Shown here in pieces: positions 44,196 through 52,552 of a stretch of DNA of 64,000 bases; positions within the stretch are counted from its first letter, which is position 1; each line of letters starts with the position of its first letter. The stretch is from Actinomycetota bacterium (GTDB taxonomy: Bacteria; Actinomycetota; Coriobacteriia; Anaerosomatales; PHET01), in contig JAJUJM010000003.1 of the NCBI GenBank assembly GCA_029265315.1, positions 186,001 through 250,000 on the forward strand. Reading direction: 5' to 3'. The notes under the pieces are model-generated. The model made no database searches. It had not been told where the DNA came from and worked only from the letters and a program-made list of their open reading frames with translations. Position numbers and translations under genes: made by a program.

Positions 44196-44447
44196 CTACG
44201 CCTCTTCGGCGATCAGCGGTTCCTGGTCTTCGAAGAAGGGAACCGATTTGAGGAGCTCAAGCGTCTCGACCGCATACTCCTCTTCGATCACCTGCAGCGC
44301 GAAGCCGGCATGCACCAGGACCCAGTCATCGACGACCGCTTCGGGCACCAGGTCGAGCGACACCACTCGGCTGACCCCGAGGATGTCGACGGTCGCCATG
44401 CGGTTGTCATCGATGCTGGCTATGCGTGCGGGTATGGCTAGACACAT
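44196..44447 (-). CDS. hypC: Hydrogenase assembly chaperone HypC
   Basis: Small chaperone of 83 residues (MCLAIPARI start, with the essential Cys2 after Met removal) that carries the iron centre from HypD to the hydrogenase large subunit. The segment DWVLVHAGFALQVI is the family signature. AAGGAG lies upstream of the ATG at 44447; an open frame continuing upstream into hypF is not coding. A short acidic C-terminal extension (PFFEDQEPLIAEEA) is unusual but minor. Confidence 0.96.
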   Translation of the reverse strand: MCLAIPARIASIDDNRMATVDILGVSRVVSLDLVPEAVVDDWVLVHAGFALQVIEEEYAVETLELLKSVPFFEDQEPLIAEEA

Positions 44448-44487
44448 GAGTACGAGCTCCTTCGGTATGCCGGTACCGTCACCGGGC

Positions 44488-46881
44488 TCACCTCTCCTGT
44501 CGTCGCGCCCATGCGACGACCGCCTGACCGAACGACACCGCTGCATCATTCGTGGGCAGCGCTCTGTGCGTCAAGGGAACGAGGCCTTCGGCCTCGATTC
44601 GGCGGATCGCGTCTCTCAGGACGATCCGGTTCATGAAGACACCCCCGCACAATGCAATGTGTCGTACTCGGGTGGCGGCAGCAAAATGCGCACCGACGCG
44701 GACTATACAACTCACCACCGCGCGGTGGAAACGTGCGGAGATCACGCCGATAGGCTGAGCGGCCGCCACATCTCGGAGAACGGCGGCAAGAACGGGCGTC
44801 GGATCGATCACCCAAGGGGCACCGTCCGTCCCGGGTTCGAGGAGCTCGAACTCGTACGAGCCGGATGACTGCTGGTCGGCGCACGCCTCGAGCAGGATCG
44901 CGGCCTCGCCTTCGTATCTCGCGTCATCAGCGACGCCGATGATCGCGGCGACGCTGTCGAAAAGGCGGCCCATCGAGCTCGTGAGCGGGCAATTGATGCC
45001 GCCTTCGATCATGGCCATGAGCGTGCTCTCTTCGCCCTCGGCGAGCCGTGACCTGAGCGGACGCGCTCCGGGGTGGTCGAGCAGACCGAGTGCGTGCAGG
45101 GTGCCGACCGCCATCCGGGCCGGCCTTCTGATAGCCGCCGCGCCTCCCGGCATGGGCACGTAGCGCAGGTGGGCGAGACGTTCGTAGCCGCTCCAGTCGG
45201 CGAGCAGGACCTCTCCTCCCCATATCCTTCCGTCCTCGCCAAAGCCTGTGCCGTCGAACGCGAAGCCCACCACCCTCTCGCCGATACCGTGCTCCACGGT
45301 GACCGATACCACGTGGGCGTGGTGGTGCTGGACCGCGACTTTCGGCAGCTCACTCGCGAGTGCCCACTTGGTCGACAGGTACTCGGGGTGCAGGTCATGC
45401 GCGACGAGGTGCGGCCGTATCCGGAACAGGTGCTCAAATAGTGCGATCGTCTGTTCGAAGGAGTCGAGGGTCTCGGCGTTCTCGAGGTCGCCGATATGCT
45501 GGGACACGAACGCGCGACCGCCCTTGAGCAGCGTGAACGTGTTCTTCTGCTCGGGTCCCACCGCGAGGATGTCGGTGTCGGTCTCGAAGGGCAGCGCGAT
45601 GGGATGGGGGGCGTAGCCTCGCGCTCGGCGAACGGGCTCGACGAGGCCGTCAACCACACGCAGGACGCTGTCGTCGTAACGGCTGTGGATCTCGCGGTCG
45701 TTAAGGAGGAATGCATCAGCGATTCCGGCCAGACGCGTCAAGGCCTCCTCGTTGCCGGTGGCGATGGGCTCATCGGACCGGTTGCCGGAGGTCATCACAA
45801 GGGGTCGAGCGAGTCGACGCAAGAGCAGGTGGTGGAGGGGGGTGTAGGGCAGCATCACGCCGATCTCGGCGAGCCCGTCCGCGACGCCGTCGGCGAGCGA
45901 CGGACAGGCATCGTCGCTGTCGCGCCTGCGCAGCAACACGATGGGGCGGACCGTACCGGTGAGCAGCGCTTCCTCCGTGTCGTCGACGTGGCAGTATCTG
46001 CGTGCGGTCTCGAGGTCCGGCACCATGACCGCGAGTGGTTTGCCCCAGCGATGCTTGCGTTCCCTCAGGGCGGTCACCGCCGCCGGATTCGTCGCATCGC
46101 AGGCCAGGTGGAAGCCGCCCAGGCCCTTGATGGCCACGATGGCTCCGTTGGCGAGCAGCTTGGCGGTCGCATCGAGGATGGCGGCTGTGCGCTTGGCCTC
46201 GACTTCACGTTCTCTGTGTGACCTGACCTTCTCGGATTCTGGGGTCCATTCCCGGTCGTCGATCGGCGAGACGTGTGCTGTCACGTCGGCCGAGGGTTCG
46301 CCGGAGGGCCGGAGGTTGAGGTACAACCGGGGGCCGCAGACGAAGCACGCGTTCGGCTGCGCATGGAACCGGCGGTCGGCCGGATCGTCGTACTCCGCCT
46401 GGCAATCGGGGCACATCACGAAGTCGCGCATCGTGGTCATCGGGCGGTCGTAGGGGACATCATCGATGATCGTGAAGCGGGGCCCGCAGTTCGTGCAGTT
46501 GATGAAGGGGTAGCCGTGGCGTCGGTCGGTCGGGTCGTGGAGCTCGCTCAGGCATTCGGGACACGTCGCGATGTCCGGGGACACCAGCGTCATGGCGCCC
46601 GACTCGGCGTGCGAGTCGCGTATCTCGAAGCTGGTGAGACCCGTGACCTCGATCTCCTCGGCCACGATCGCCTCGATCATCGACATGGGCGGCGCTTTGA
46701 GCCTCAGTGATTCGACGAACCGGTCGACCGCATCCTCTGGTCCCTCGACGACGCAGTGCACGCCGTCGCTTGCGTTGAGCACCCAGCCGGAGAGTCCTTC
46801 GGCGCGTGCGAGGTTGTAGACGAAGGGGCGAAAGCCGACGCCCTGCACGATTCCTGTGACATGGAGCTCGAGTGCCTTCAC
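44488..46881 (-). CDS. hypF: Carbamoyltransferase HypF
   Basis: Enzyme of 797 residues supplying carbamoyl groups for cyanide synthesis. Domains in order: acylphosphatase (VTGIVQGVGFRPFVY), two zinc-finger-like CxxC...CxxC units (CPECLSEL…CTNCGP; CPDCQAEY…CFVCGP), YrdC-like domain (AIKGLGGFHLACD), and Kae1-like domain (VQHHHAHVVSV, GFAFDGTGFGEDG, LCGGVFMN). GTG start overlaps the stop of the zinc-ribbon gene by 4 nt. Length is typical. Confidence 0.97.
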   Translation of the reverse strand: MKALELHVTGIVQGVGFRPFVYNLARAEGLSGWVLNASDGVHCVVEGPEDAVDRFVESLRLKAPPMSMIEAIVAEEIEVTGLTSFEIRDSHAESGAMTLVSPDIATCPECLSELHDPTDRRHGYPFINCTNCGPRFTIIDDVPYDRPMTTMRDFVMCPDCQAEYDDPADRRFHAQPNACFVCGPRLYLNLRPSGEPSADVTAHVSPIDDREWTPESEKVRSHREREVEAKRTAAILDATAKLLANGAIVAIKGLGGFHLACDATNPAAVTALRERKHRWGKPLAVMVPDLETARRYCHVDDTEEALLTGTVRPIVLLRRRDSDDACPSLADGVADGLAEIGVMLPYTPLHHLLLRRLARPLVMTSGNRSDEPIATGNEEALTRLAGIADAFLLNDREIHSRYDDSVLRVVDGLVEPVRRARGYAPHPIALPFETDTDILAVGPEQKNTFTLLKGGRAFVSQHIGDLENAETLDSFEQTIALFEHLFRIRPHLVAHDLHPEYLSTKWALASELPKVAVQHHHAHVVSVTVEHGIGERVVGFAFDGTGFGEDGRIWGGEVLLADWSGYERLAHLRYVPMPGGAAAIRRPARMAVGTLHALGLLDHPGARPLRSRLAEGEESTLMAMIEGGINCPLTSSMGRLFDSVAAIIGVADDARYEGEAAILLEACADQQSSGSYEFELLEPGTDGAPWVIDPTPVLAAVLRDVAAAQPIGVISARFHRAVVSCIVRVGAHFAAATRVRHIALCGGVFMNRIVLRDAIRRIEAEGLVPLTHRALPTNDAAVSFGQAVVAWARRQER

Positions 46882-47528
46882 GCCCGGGCGGCCCTTCTGG
46901 AGCGTGGGCCATCGGCGACGAACCTGTTGTTGATGAGCACGAACAGGTCGTAGGCCTGGTCAAGGAGGGCCATCGCGTCGCATGCGGCGCGTCCGTCGAG
47001 CGTCTCTCGCGGGTTGTCGAACGATTCGCCGTGGATGAACGCGTTGCGCAGAGACCGCATCTGGCGCCAGCGCAGTGGGAAGTCACCGTAGCCCAGTTCG
47101 GCGGCGACGTCCTCGAACTTGGCGTCACACAGCGTGGGGAAGAGCTTGCCCAGGCGCATCCCGACGCTTCGCTCGGTGTCGAGCACGAGCGCTATGACCT
47201 TCGTCTCCGCCCCACGGGCCTGCATCATGCGCGCGAGGATGTCTTCGAAGATCGTCTCGAGAAGCGTCGAGACGAGAATGACGACGATCTCGTTCTCGCC
47301 GTCGCGGTGGTACCCGCGGATGCGTTCGTCGAAGCGTCGTAGCCTGGGCGCCGGGACGGCCTTGCGAGAAGGTCCGGTGGCGTGGCAGTGAGGACACGGC
47401 CTCGAACCATCGGCGAACTGGGGCGCGGGCGACAGGAACAGGCATTCGGGGCACTCATGGAACACTGGCGCCTGCGACCTGTGGGGCCGATGCGTGCCAC
47501 AGCTGTTCTTCGGACGAGGCTTCGCCAT
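46878..47528 (-). CDS. Zinc-ribbon protein with HEPN-like helical domain, hypothetical
   Basis: Unrecognised protein of 216 residues inside the nickel/hydrogenase operon. A zinc ribbon is formed by Cys26-x2-Cys29 and Cys45-x2-Cys48, with basic flanks. Residues ~75-205 are mainly helical; RSLRNAFIHGES (Arg161-x4-His166) is like the HEPN RNA-binding/RNase motif. An N-terminal KPRPKNSCGTHRPHRS is basic. It is translationally coupled to hypF (GTGA) and 17 nt after nikO, implying a linked role, perhaps regulatory or RNA-related. Function is not known. Longer readings to 47576 are possible but not supported. Confidence 0.7.
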   Translation of the reverse strand: MAKPRPKNSCGTHRPHRSQAPVFHECPECLFLSPAPQFADGSRPCPHCHATGPSRKAVPAPRLRRFDERIRGYHRDGENEIVVILVSTLLETIFEDILARMMQARGAETKVIALVLDTERSVGMRLGKLFPTLCDAKFEDVAAELGYGDFPLRWRQMRSLRNAFIHGESFDNPRETLDGRAACDAMALLDQAYDLFVLINNRFVADGPRSRRAARA

Positions 47529-47545
47529 GCGCCCATCATACCTTG

Positions 47546-48304
47546 TCAGGGTCTGGTGCCCCCGCACACCGGACAACCCTTGAGCGACAGAGGACGCTCC
47601 AGCCCGCAGCGTTCCAGCAGCTCGGTGTCGGCGAAGATCCGGTCGGTCGGCCCGTCGGCCGCGACGCGTCCGGCTGAGAGCACGATCGTGCGCTCGCAGA
47701 GCTCGAGCGCCATGTCGAGGTCGTGGGTCGCGATCACCTTGGTGTGCTCGAATCCGGCGAGCAGTTCGATCAGACGCCGTCGGGCGCGGGGGTCGAGGCT
47801 CGATGACGGCTCATCCATCACGAGCACGCTTGGGCACATCGCGAGCACCGTCGCTATCGACACCGCTCGCTTCTCGCCGCCGGACAGTCGATAGGGCGGC
47901 CGGTCGCGCAGATGGGCAGCGCCCACACGGTCCAGGGCTTCGGTCACGCGCTTGTCAACCGTGTCGGCGGGCAGTCCCAGGTTCAAGGGGCCGAAGGCGA
48001 CGTCCTCACCCACGGTGGGCATGAAGAGTTGGTCGTCGGCGTCCTGGAATACCATGCCGACGGACTTGCGCACATCGGCGAGGGTGGCCTTGGTGATGGG
48101 CACGTCGCCGATCCGCACCTCGCCTCTCTGCGGCTCGTTCAGACCGACGAGGTGGAGCAGAAGCGTGGACTTGCCGGCGCCGTTGGGCCCGACCAGCGCC
48201 ACGGACTCGCCGTGTCCGATGTGAAAGCTCGCCCCGGCTAGAGCGACGGTCCCGTCAGGGTAGCGGAAGTGCAGGTCGTCGACCTCGATACTGTGATGAG
48301 TCAT
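47546..48304 (-). CDS. nikO: Nickel/cobalt ECF transporter ATPase
   Basis: ABC-type ATP-binding subunit of 252 residues (NikO/CbiO). Walker A GPNGAGKST, Q-loop FQDADDQLF (typical of ECF ATPases), signature LSGGEKRAV, Walker B VLVMDEPSSSLD, H-loop ATHDLDMAL. It ends in a Cys pair CPVCGG that could bind metal. GAGGAG precedes the ATG. With nikQ and divergent nikM it completes an import system. Confidence 0.94.
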   Translation of the reverse strand: MTHHSIEVDDLHFRYPDGTVALAGASFHIGHGESVALVGPNGAGKSTLLLHLVGLNEPQRGEVRIGDVPITKATLADVRKSVGMVFQDADDQLFMPTVGEDVAFGPLNLGLPADTVDKRVTEALDRVGAAHLRDRPPYRLSGGEKRAVSIATVLAMCPSVLVMDEPSSSLDPRARRRLIELLAGFEHTKVIATHDLDMALELCERTIVLSAGRVAADGPTDRIFADTELLERCGLERPLSLKGCPVCGGTRP

Positions 48305-48317
48305 GCCTCGTGGCTCC

Positions 48318-49118
48318 TCACACCAGGACCGATCCGATCAGGACCGGGATGTTGATGGTTCTGGCTGCGACGAACGCGAGTCCCCACACCATGGCGAACG
48401 CGACGTCGGCGCCACGGATCGCGAGAACCCGGCGAACGCGCACCCGCCCGTCGAAGGCGCGCGTGAGCATGGCGGCGTACACGCGCTGCGCCCGCGCGTA
48501 CGTGCGCAGAAGCAGGTGCCCCAGCAGCTGCGCGTAGACCGTGGGCCCGGTGCCGCGCCTCCCGAAGCTTCGCAGGTCGCGGGCGCGTGCCATCGAGATC
48601 CCCTCTTCGGCCAGGACGAACAGGTAGCGGTACAGGAACAGGAGCTGGACCGCGAAGACATCCGGGACCCCCATGCGCTCGAGCGCGTTACAGACCCCGG
48701 AGAAGCTCGTCGTCGCGATCAGGACGAGAGCTGCGGCGGTGGTGAGCAGGAAACGCACCACGATGGAGAGGTAGCTCGCCCAGCCGCCGGTGATGTGGAT
48801 GGGGCCGAGAGTCGCTATGACGACCGGGTCGAGCAGTGGGTTGAAGATGCCTACGAGCAGGGCGAATGGTGAGGCGTGCAACAGGCGTCGGGCGAGCCAG
48901 TCGAGCGGTACACGTCCTTCTATCGCCATCACGACCGGGAAGATGGCGAAGGGCAACATCGGTACGAAGGCGTAGCGGTGAAACGAGACCACACAGACGA
49001 TGAACACCAAGGTCACGAGCACCTTGACCCGGGAGTCCAGACGGTGGACCCACGTGTCCTGCATCGCGAGCTGGTCGACGCGTCCTATCTCGAGAAGACC
49101 ATCAGGCAATGACGGCAT
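48318..49118 (-). CDS. nikQ: Nickel/cobalt ECF transporter T component (CbiQ/NikQ)
   Basis: Transmembrane coupling subunit of 266 residues with about five helices. The conserved cytosolic motifs of EcfT/CbiQ are seen as SMARARDLRSFGRRG (AxxxRG-type) and YAAMLTRAFDGRV (second ARG-like). Start MPSLPDGLLEIGRVD with GAGGAC upstream. It is 13 nt from nikO and 12 nt from nikR. Confidence 0.93.
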   Translation of the reverse strand: MPSLPDGLLEIGRVDQLAMQDTWVHRLDSRVKVLVTLVFIVCVVSFHRYAFVPMLPFAIFPVVMAIEGRVPLDWLARRLLHASPFALLVGIFNPLLDPVVIATLGPIHITGGWASYLSIVVRFLLTTAAALVLIATTSFSGVCNALERMGVPDVFAVQLLFLYRYLFVLAEEGISMARARDLRSFGRRGTGPTVYAQLLGHLLLRTYARAQRVYAAMLTRAFDGRVRVRRVLAIRGADVAFAMVWGLAFVAARTINIPVLIGSVLV

Positions 49119-49130
49119 CGGTGCCGGTCC

Positions 49131-49550
49131 TCAGGGTATGTCGTGAGTCGCGGTGGTGGCCACGAAGCGCCCGTGCTTGACGCCCTTGGTGCCGATGAGG
49201 GACTCGCCGAGCGCCTTGATCACACCGTATGGCCCCCGGAGCACGACCACTTCGAGACACATGTGGTGGTCCAGGTGGATGTGCAGGGTGGAGATGATCG
49301 ACTCATGGTGAGAGTGCTGGTGTTCGGTGAGCCGGTCGCTCAGTTCCGAGAAGTGGTGGTCGTAGACGAGCGTCACGGTGCCGACCGCTTCCACTTCGGG
49401 GTCGGTGAGCGCGTCTTCCACGAGGGCGCTGCGCACGAGGTCGCGGACCGCCTCGGAGCGGTTCACGTATCCCTTGCGCGCGATGAGGTCGTCGAAACGC
49501 TCCAGCAGACGCTGTTCACTCGAGATGGAGAAGCGGATGACTTCGCCCAT
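49131..49550 (-). CDS. nikR: Nickel-responsive regulator NikR
   Basis: Ribbon-helix-helix repressor of 139 residues that blocks nickel uptake genes when nickel is abundant. The N-terminal RHH runs [20 protein letters not shown]; the C-terminal ACT-like domain has the nickel ligands region [29 protein letters not shown] with Cys. AGGAAAGGA precedes the ATG. It leads the minus-strand operon and is divergent from nikM. Confidence 0.96.
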   Translation of the reverse strand: MGEVIRFSISSEQRLLERFDDLIARKGYVNRSEAVRDLVRSALVEDALTDPEVEAVGTVTLVYDHHFSELSDRLTEHQHSHHESIISTLHIHLDHHMCLEVVVLRGPYGVIKALGESLIGTKGVKHGRFVATTATHDIP

Positions 49551-49627
49551 GCGTGCGTCCTTTCCTCAGTCGCGAGTGTGGCCGCCTGTCGGTGCCGGAC
49601 CTCACCGAGGGCCTGAGCGTACCGCCC

Positions 49628-49754
49628 GTAACACGAATCCCTGCGTGATTGCACGTTGACCGCAGTGCTTCGGCGACCTAGCCTTGTGGTGTCAGAGTAG
49701 CACGAATCGTATGTACGTATGACTGAGAGAATCGCCGAAGCAGAATCGTGCTAC
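49628..49754. promoter_or_regulatory. Candidate NikR operator region between nikR and nikM
   Basis: The divergent gap holds three copies of one element: GTAACACGAATC (49628-49639), GTAGCACGAATC (49697-49708) and the inverted GAATCGTGCTAC (49743-49754). The last two form an 11/12 inverted repeat with a 34-nt spacer. The GTARCAC half resembles NikR half-sites of GTGTTAC-N13/14-GTAACAC type known from other bacteria, but no second half with that spacing was found. So this is a probable regulator site of uncertain geometry. Confidence 0.5.
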
Positions 49755-49795
49755 GGGACGGGTTCGATGTTCTTCAGGGTCAGGGGGTGACCGGC

Positions 49796-50866
49796 ATGCA
49801 TATGGCAGATGCGCTCATATCTCCAGCCGTCGGAGCGGCGATGTGGGCGGGTACGGCGCTGACGACGTCGTACTGTGCGAAGAAGGTCCGTGAAGAAGCC
49901 GACCCGGCGCGTGTGCCGCTCATGGGGGTGGTAGGCGCCTTCGTCTTCTCGGCGCAGATGCTGAACTTCACCATACCTGCCACGGGTTCGAGCGGTCACC
50001 TCGGCGGCGGGCTGATCCTTGCGGTCCTCCTGGGGCCGCACGCGGCTTTTCTGGTCATGGCTTCCGTGCTCGCGGTCCAAGCGTTGTTCTTCGCTGACGG
50101 GGGACTGCTCGCCTTGGGTGCGAACATCTTCAACCTGGGCTTCATCCCCGCGTTCATCGCCTACCCGTTGGTATACAGGCGAATCGTCGGGGGCACGTCA
50201 TCCGCGAGCCGAATCGCGATGGGCTCCGTGCTGGCGGCGGTCGTCGCTCTTGCGCTGGGCTCCCTGGGGGTCGTGTTCCAGACGGTGGCGTCGGGGGTGA
50301 GCTCGCTGCCCTTCGGTTCGTTCGTCGCGCTCATGGTGCCCATCCATCTGGCCATAGGGCTCGTGGAGGGATTCGTGACGGCGGCGGTCGTCCTGTTCGT
50401 CCGAAAGGTCCAGCCTGAGATACTCACGCGTGTCACGTCCGCGCAGCCGATCGCCGGCGTGTCACTACGTGGCGTACTGGCCGCATTCGTGCTTCTCGCT
50501 CTTCTGGCCGGTGGCGTCGTGTCGTGGTTCGCTTCTACGAACCCCGACGGACTCGAGTGGTCCATCGCCGGGGTCACCGGTGCCGAGGAGCTTCAGGCCG
50601 ACGAGGCAGGCGTGCACGGATGGGTCGCTGATCTGCAATCCTTCACCGCGTTCCTGCCGGACTACACGTTTCGTTCCGGTGCGGACGCCGGGGTCGCCGC
50701 CGAGGGTGATACTCAGGCCGTCTGGCCCGCCGTGGATGCGGGGACGAGCGTCGCGGGCGTCGTGGGAGGAGTGATCACGCTGGTCGTCGCCGCGGCCATC
50801 GGGTTCGCGCTGTCACGCCGCGCGTCGCGTGCTGAGAGGTCAGGGCCACCCACGGCTTCGATGTGA
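49796..50866 (+). CDS. nikM: Nickel ECF transporter substrate-specific component (NikM/CbiM with C-terminal PDGLE domain)
   Basis: Membrane substrate subunit of 356 residues. The start MHMADALISP is selected because the N-terminal Met-His is a metal ligand in this family; AGGGGGTGA is 6 nt upstream. About six helices form the CbiM part (residues ~1-215, NFTIPATGSSGHLGGG, HAAFLVMASV), followed by a fused NikN-like region with two more helices and the PDGLEWSI motif. The gene is divergent from nikR and followed by a strong terminator. Confidence 0.94.
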   Translation: MHMADALISPAVGAAMWAGTALTTSYCAKKVREEADPARVPLMGVVGAFVFSAQMLNFTIPATGSSGHLGGGLILAVLLGPHAAFLVMASVLAVQALFFADGGLLALGANIFNLGFIPAFIAYPLVYRRIVGGTSSASRIAMGSVLAAVVALALGSLGVVFQTVASGVSSLPFGSFVALMVPIHLAIGLVEGFVTAAVVLFVRKVQPEILTRVTSAQPIAGVSLRGVLAAFVLLALLAGGVVSWFASTNPDGLEWSIAGVTGAEELQADEAGVHGWVADLQSFTAFLPDYTFRSGADAGVAAEGDTQAVWPAVDAGTSVAGVVGGVITLVVAAAIGFALSRRASRAERSGPPTASM

Positions 50867-50912
50867 CGCGTCCGACCCGGGCCCGGGTGTGCCGCGTTCT
50901 CACGTGATGCGA

Positions 50913-50939
50913 GAAGGGCCCGCTTCGTGCGGGCCCTTC
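50913..50939 (+). terminator. Terminator after nikM, possibly bidirectional
   Basis: A perfect 11-bp inverted repeat (GAAGGGCCCGC with its complement) with a 5-nt loop TTCGT lies in the 132-nt gap between convergent genes. It has no real T-run on either side, yet its strength suggests transcription stops here. Confidence 0.75.
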
Positions 50940-50998
50940 GGCTTGCATGAGACACCGATCGCGTGCGTCGCACCTCTCAACGTGCGCCGGAACGCGCC

Positions 50999-51250
50999 TC
51001 AGACGAGCTCGACGCTTGCAGACGAATCGCTGGGAGGAGCACCCAGTCCTTCAGCCGCAGCCTCAAGCTTGGCGCGCGCCTCACCCAACAACACGGATGC
51101 CTGGGCGACGCTGACGCTGGGGCGGTGCAGTTCTGCGTGGTCCGCGAGGTGATGGATCTGCTCGAGCCACTGCTGCGCCATCGCCAGCGCATCGTCGGCC
51201 TGGCCGATCATGAGTCTCATCTGGTCGGTGTTGACGCCCTTCTGACACAT
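50999..51250 (-). CDS. Small helical hypothetical protein after trxA
   Basis: Predicted 83-residue protein of continuous alpha-helical pattern (DDALAMAQQWLEQIHHLA… SVLLGEARAKLEAAAEGL), likely a coiled coil or helical hairpin. It begins 7 nt after the trxA stop and probably belongs to the PIN-TPR/trxB/trxA transcript. No good Shine-Dalgarno precedes ATG 51250; ATGs at 51220 and 51211 are alternatives. No family recognised. Confidence 0.5.
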   Translation of the reverse strand: MCQKGVNTDQMRLMIGQADDALAMAQQWLEQIHHLADHAELHRPSVSVAQASVLLGEARAKLEAAAEGLGAPPSDSSASVELV

Positions 51251-51257
51251 ACTGGCA

Positions 51258-51578
51258 TCACAACCAGGCGGCGAGGTCGTCGAGCAGCTTCTTCTTCGGC
51301 ATCGCCCCCACGAGCTTCTTGACGACTGCCCCGTCTTTGAAGACGAGCAGCGTCGGGATGGAGAGGATGTCGTACCTGGTGGCGACAGTCGGGTTCTCGT
51401 CGACGTTGAGCTTGCCCACGGTGATGCTGTCGTACTCGGCGGCGATCTCCTTCAGGACCGGCTCCATCATGCGGCAGGGGCCGCACCACGGAGCCCAGAA
51501 GTCGAGGACGAACGGCTTCCCGCTTGCCGCGACGGTCTGATCGAAGTTCGCGTCGGTCACCTGAACAAGGTCGGCCAT
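51258..51578 (-). CDS. trxA: Thioredoxin
   Basis: Cytosolic disulfide reductant of 106 residues with active site Trp31-Cys-Gly-Pro-Cys35, cis-Pro loop SIPTLLVFKDG, and end GAMPKKKLLDDLAAWL. ATG at 51578 is preceded by GAGAGGGG. It is 26 nt downstream of trxB, making a complete NADPH-thioredoxin system. Confidence 0.97.
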   Translation of the reverse strand: MADLVQVTDANFDQTVAASGKPFVLDFWAPWCGPCRMMEPVLKEIAAEYDSITVGKLNVDENPTVATRYDILSIPTLLVFKDGAVVKKLVGAMPKKKLLDDLAAWL

Positions 51579-51604
51579 TGTCTTACCCCTCTCGTTGCCT
51601 GACG

Positions 51605-52552
51605 TCAGATGGTGCACACGGTCGCGCTATCGATATAGCGTAGTGCTTCGAACGCCGCAGACGCACCTTTCGCCGCTGCGGTTATCACCTGCTTGAGCTC
51701 GGAATCGGTCACGTCGCCCGCGGCGAACAGTCCCGGCACCGACGTGCGACCATCGTGGTCTATGAGGATGTACCCGCTCTCGTTCAGTTCGCACAGACCC
51801 TCCGCGAGCTCGCTCACCGGGTGGACTCCCACGAATATGAAGACGCCGTCGACAGGCAGGACGTACTCCTCCTCGCCGACGGTCGAGGCGAGACGCACCC
51901 CGGTGACCTTCCCGTCTTGCCCGATGATCTCGGCGACGGTCCGGTTCCAGTGCATCTCGATCCTGTCGTTGGCGAAGCAGCGCTCCTGGATGCACTTCGT
52001 GGCCCGCAGCTCATCACGGCGGTGGATGAGATGGACCCGCGATGCGAACTTGGTCAGGAACATCGCCTCTTCGACCGCGGCGTCACCGCCGCCCACCACG
52101 CATACGACCTTGTCTTTGTACAGGGCGCCGTCACACGTCGCACACCACGACACACCTCGTCCGGTGTACTCCGCCTCTCCGGGCACTCCCAGCTTGCGGG
52201 GGATGGCGCCGGTCGCCAGGATCACGGAGGTGGCGACGAACTCCTCACCCTCGCTCGTGAGCTTGAACGTGCCGTCGTCGAGCAGCTCGACCCGGTCGAC
52301 CGGCGAGAACGTCCTGATGATCGCCCCGTGCTCTTCGGCCTGCTTGGTCATGAGGTCGCCCAACTCGGCCCCCGACAGCCCTTTCGGGAAGCCGGGGTAG
52401 TTCTCGACCCAGTCCGTCGTGACGATCTGGCCTCCGGGGATACCGCGTTCGAACACGACGGTCCTGGCGCGGCCACGCGCAGCATAGAGCGCGGCGGCCA
52501 ACCCGCCGGGGCCTGCGCCGATCACGGCGATGTCGATCCGTTCACTGCTCAC
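51605..52552 (-). CDS. trxB: Thioredoxin reductase
   Basis: FAD/NAD(P)H flavoenzyme of 315 residues. It has the FAD dinucleotide fold (VIGAGPGGLAAALYAARG), redox Cys pair in SWCATCDGALY, a second nucleotide fold VVGGGDAAVEEA, and the FAD-binding end GLFAAGDVTD. Residues HRRDELRA after the second fold resemble the NADPH-preferring HRR motif. The ATG overlaps the stop of the PIN-TPR gene by 4 nt. Confidence 0.96.
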   Translation of the reverse strand: MSSERIDIAVIGAGPGGLAAALYAARGRARTVVFERGIPGGQIVTTDWVENYPGFPKGLSGAELGDLMTKQAEEHGAIIRTFSPVDRVELLDDGTFKLTSEGEEFVATSVILATGAIPRKLGVPGEAEYTGRGVSWCATCDGALYKDKVVCVVGGGDAAVEEAMFLTKFASRVHLIHRRDELRATKCIQERCFANDRIEMHWNRTVAEIIGQDGKVTGVRLASTVGEEEYVLPVDGVFIFVGVHPVSELAEGLCELNESGYILIDHDGRTSVPGLFAAGDVTDSELKQVITAAAKGASAAFEALRYIDSATVCTI

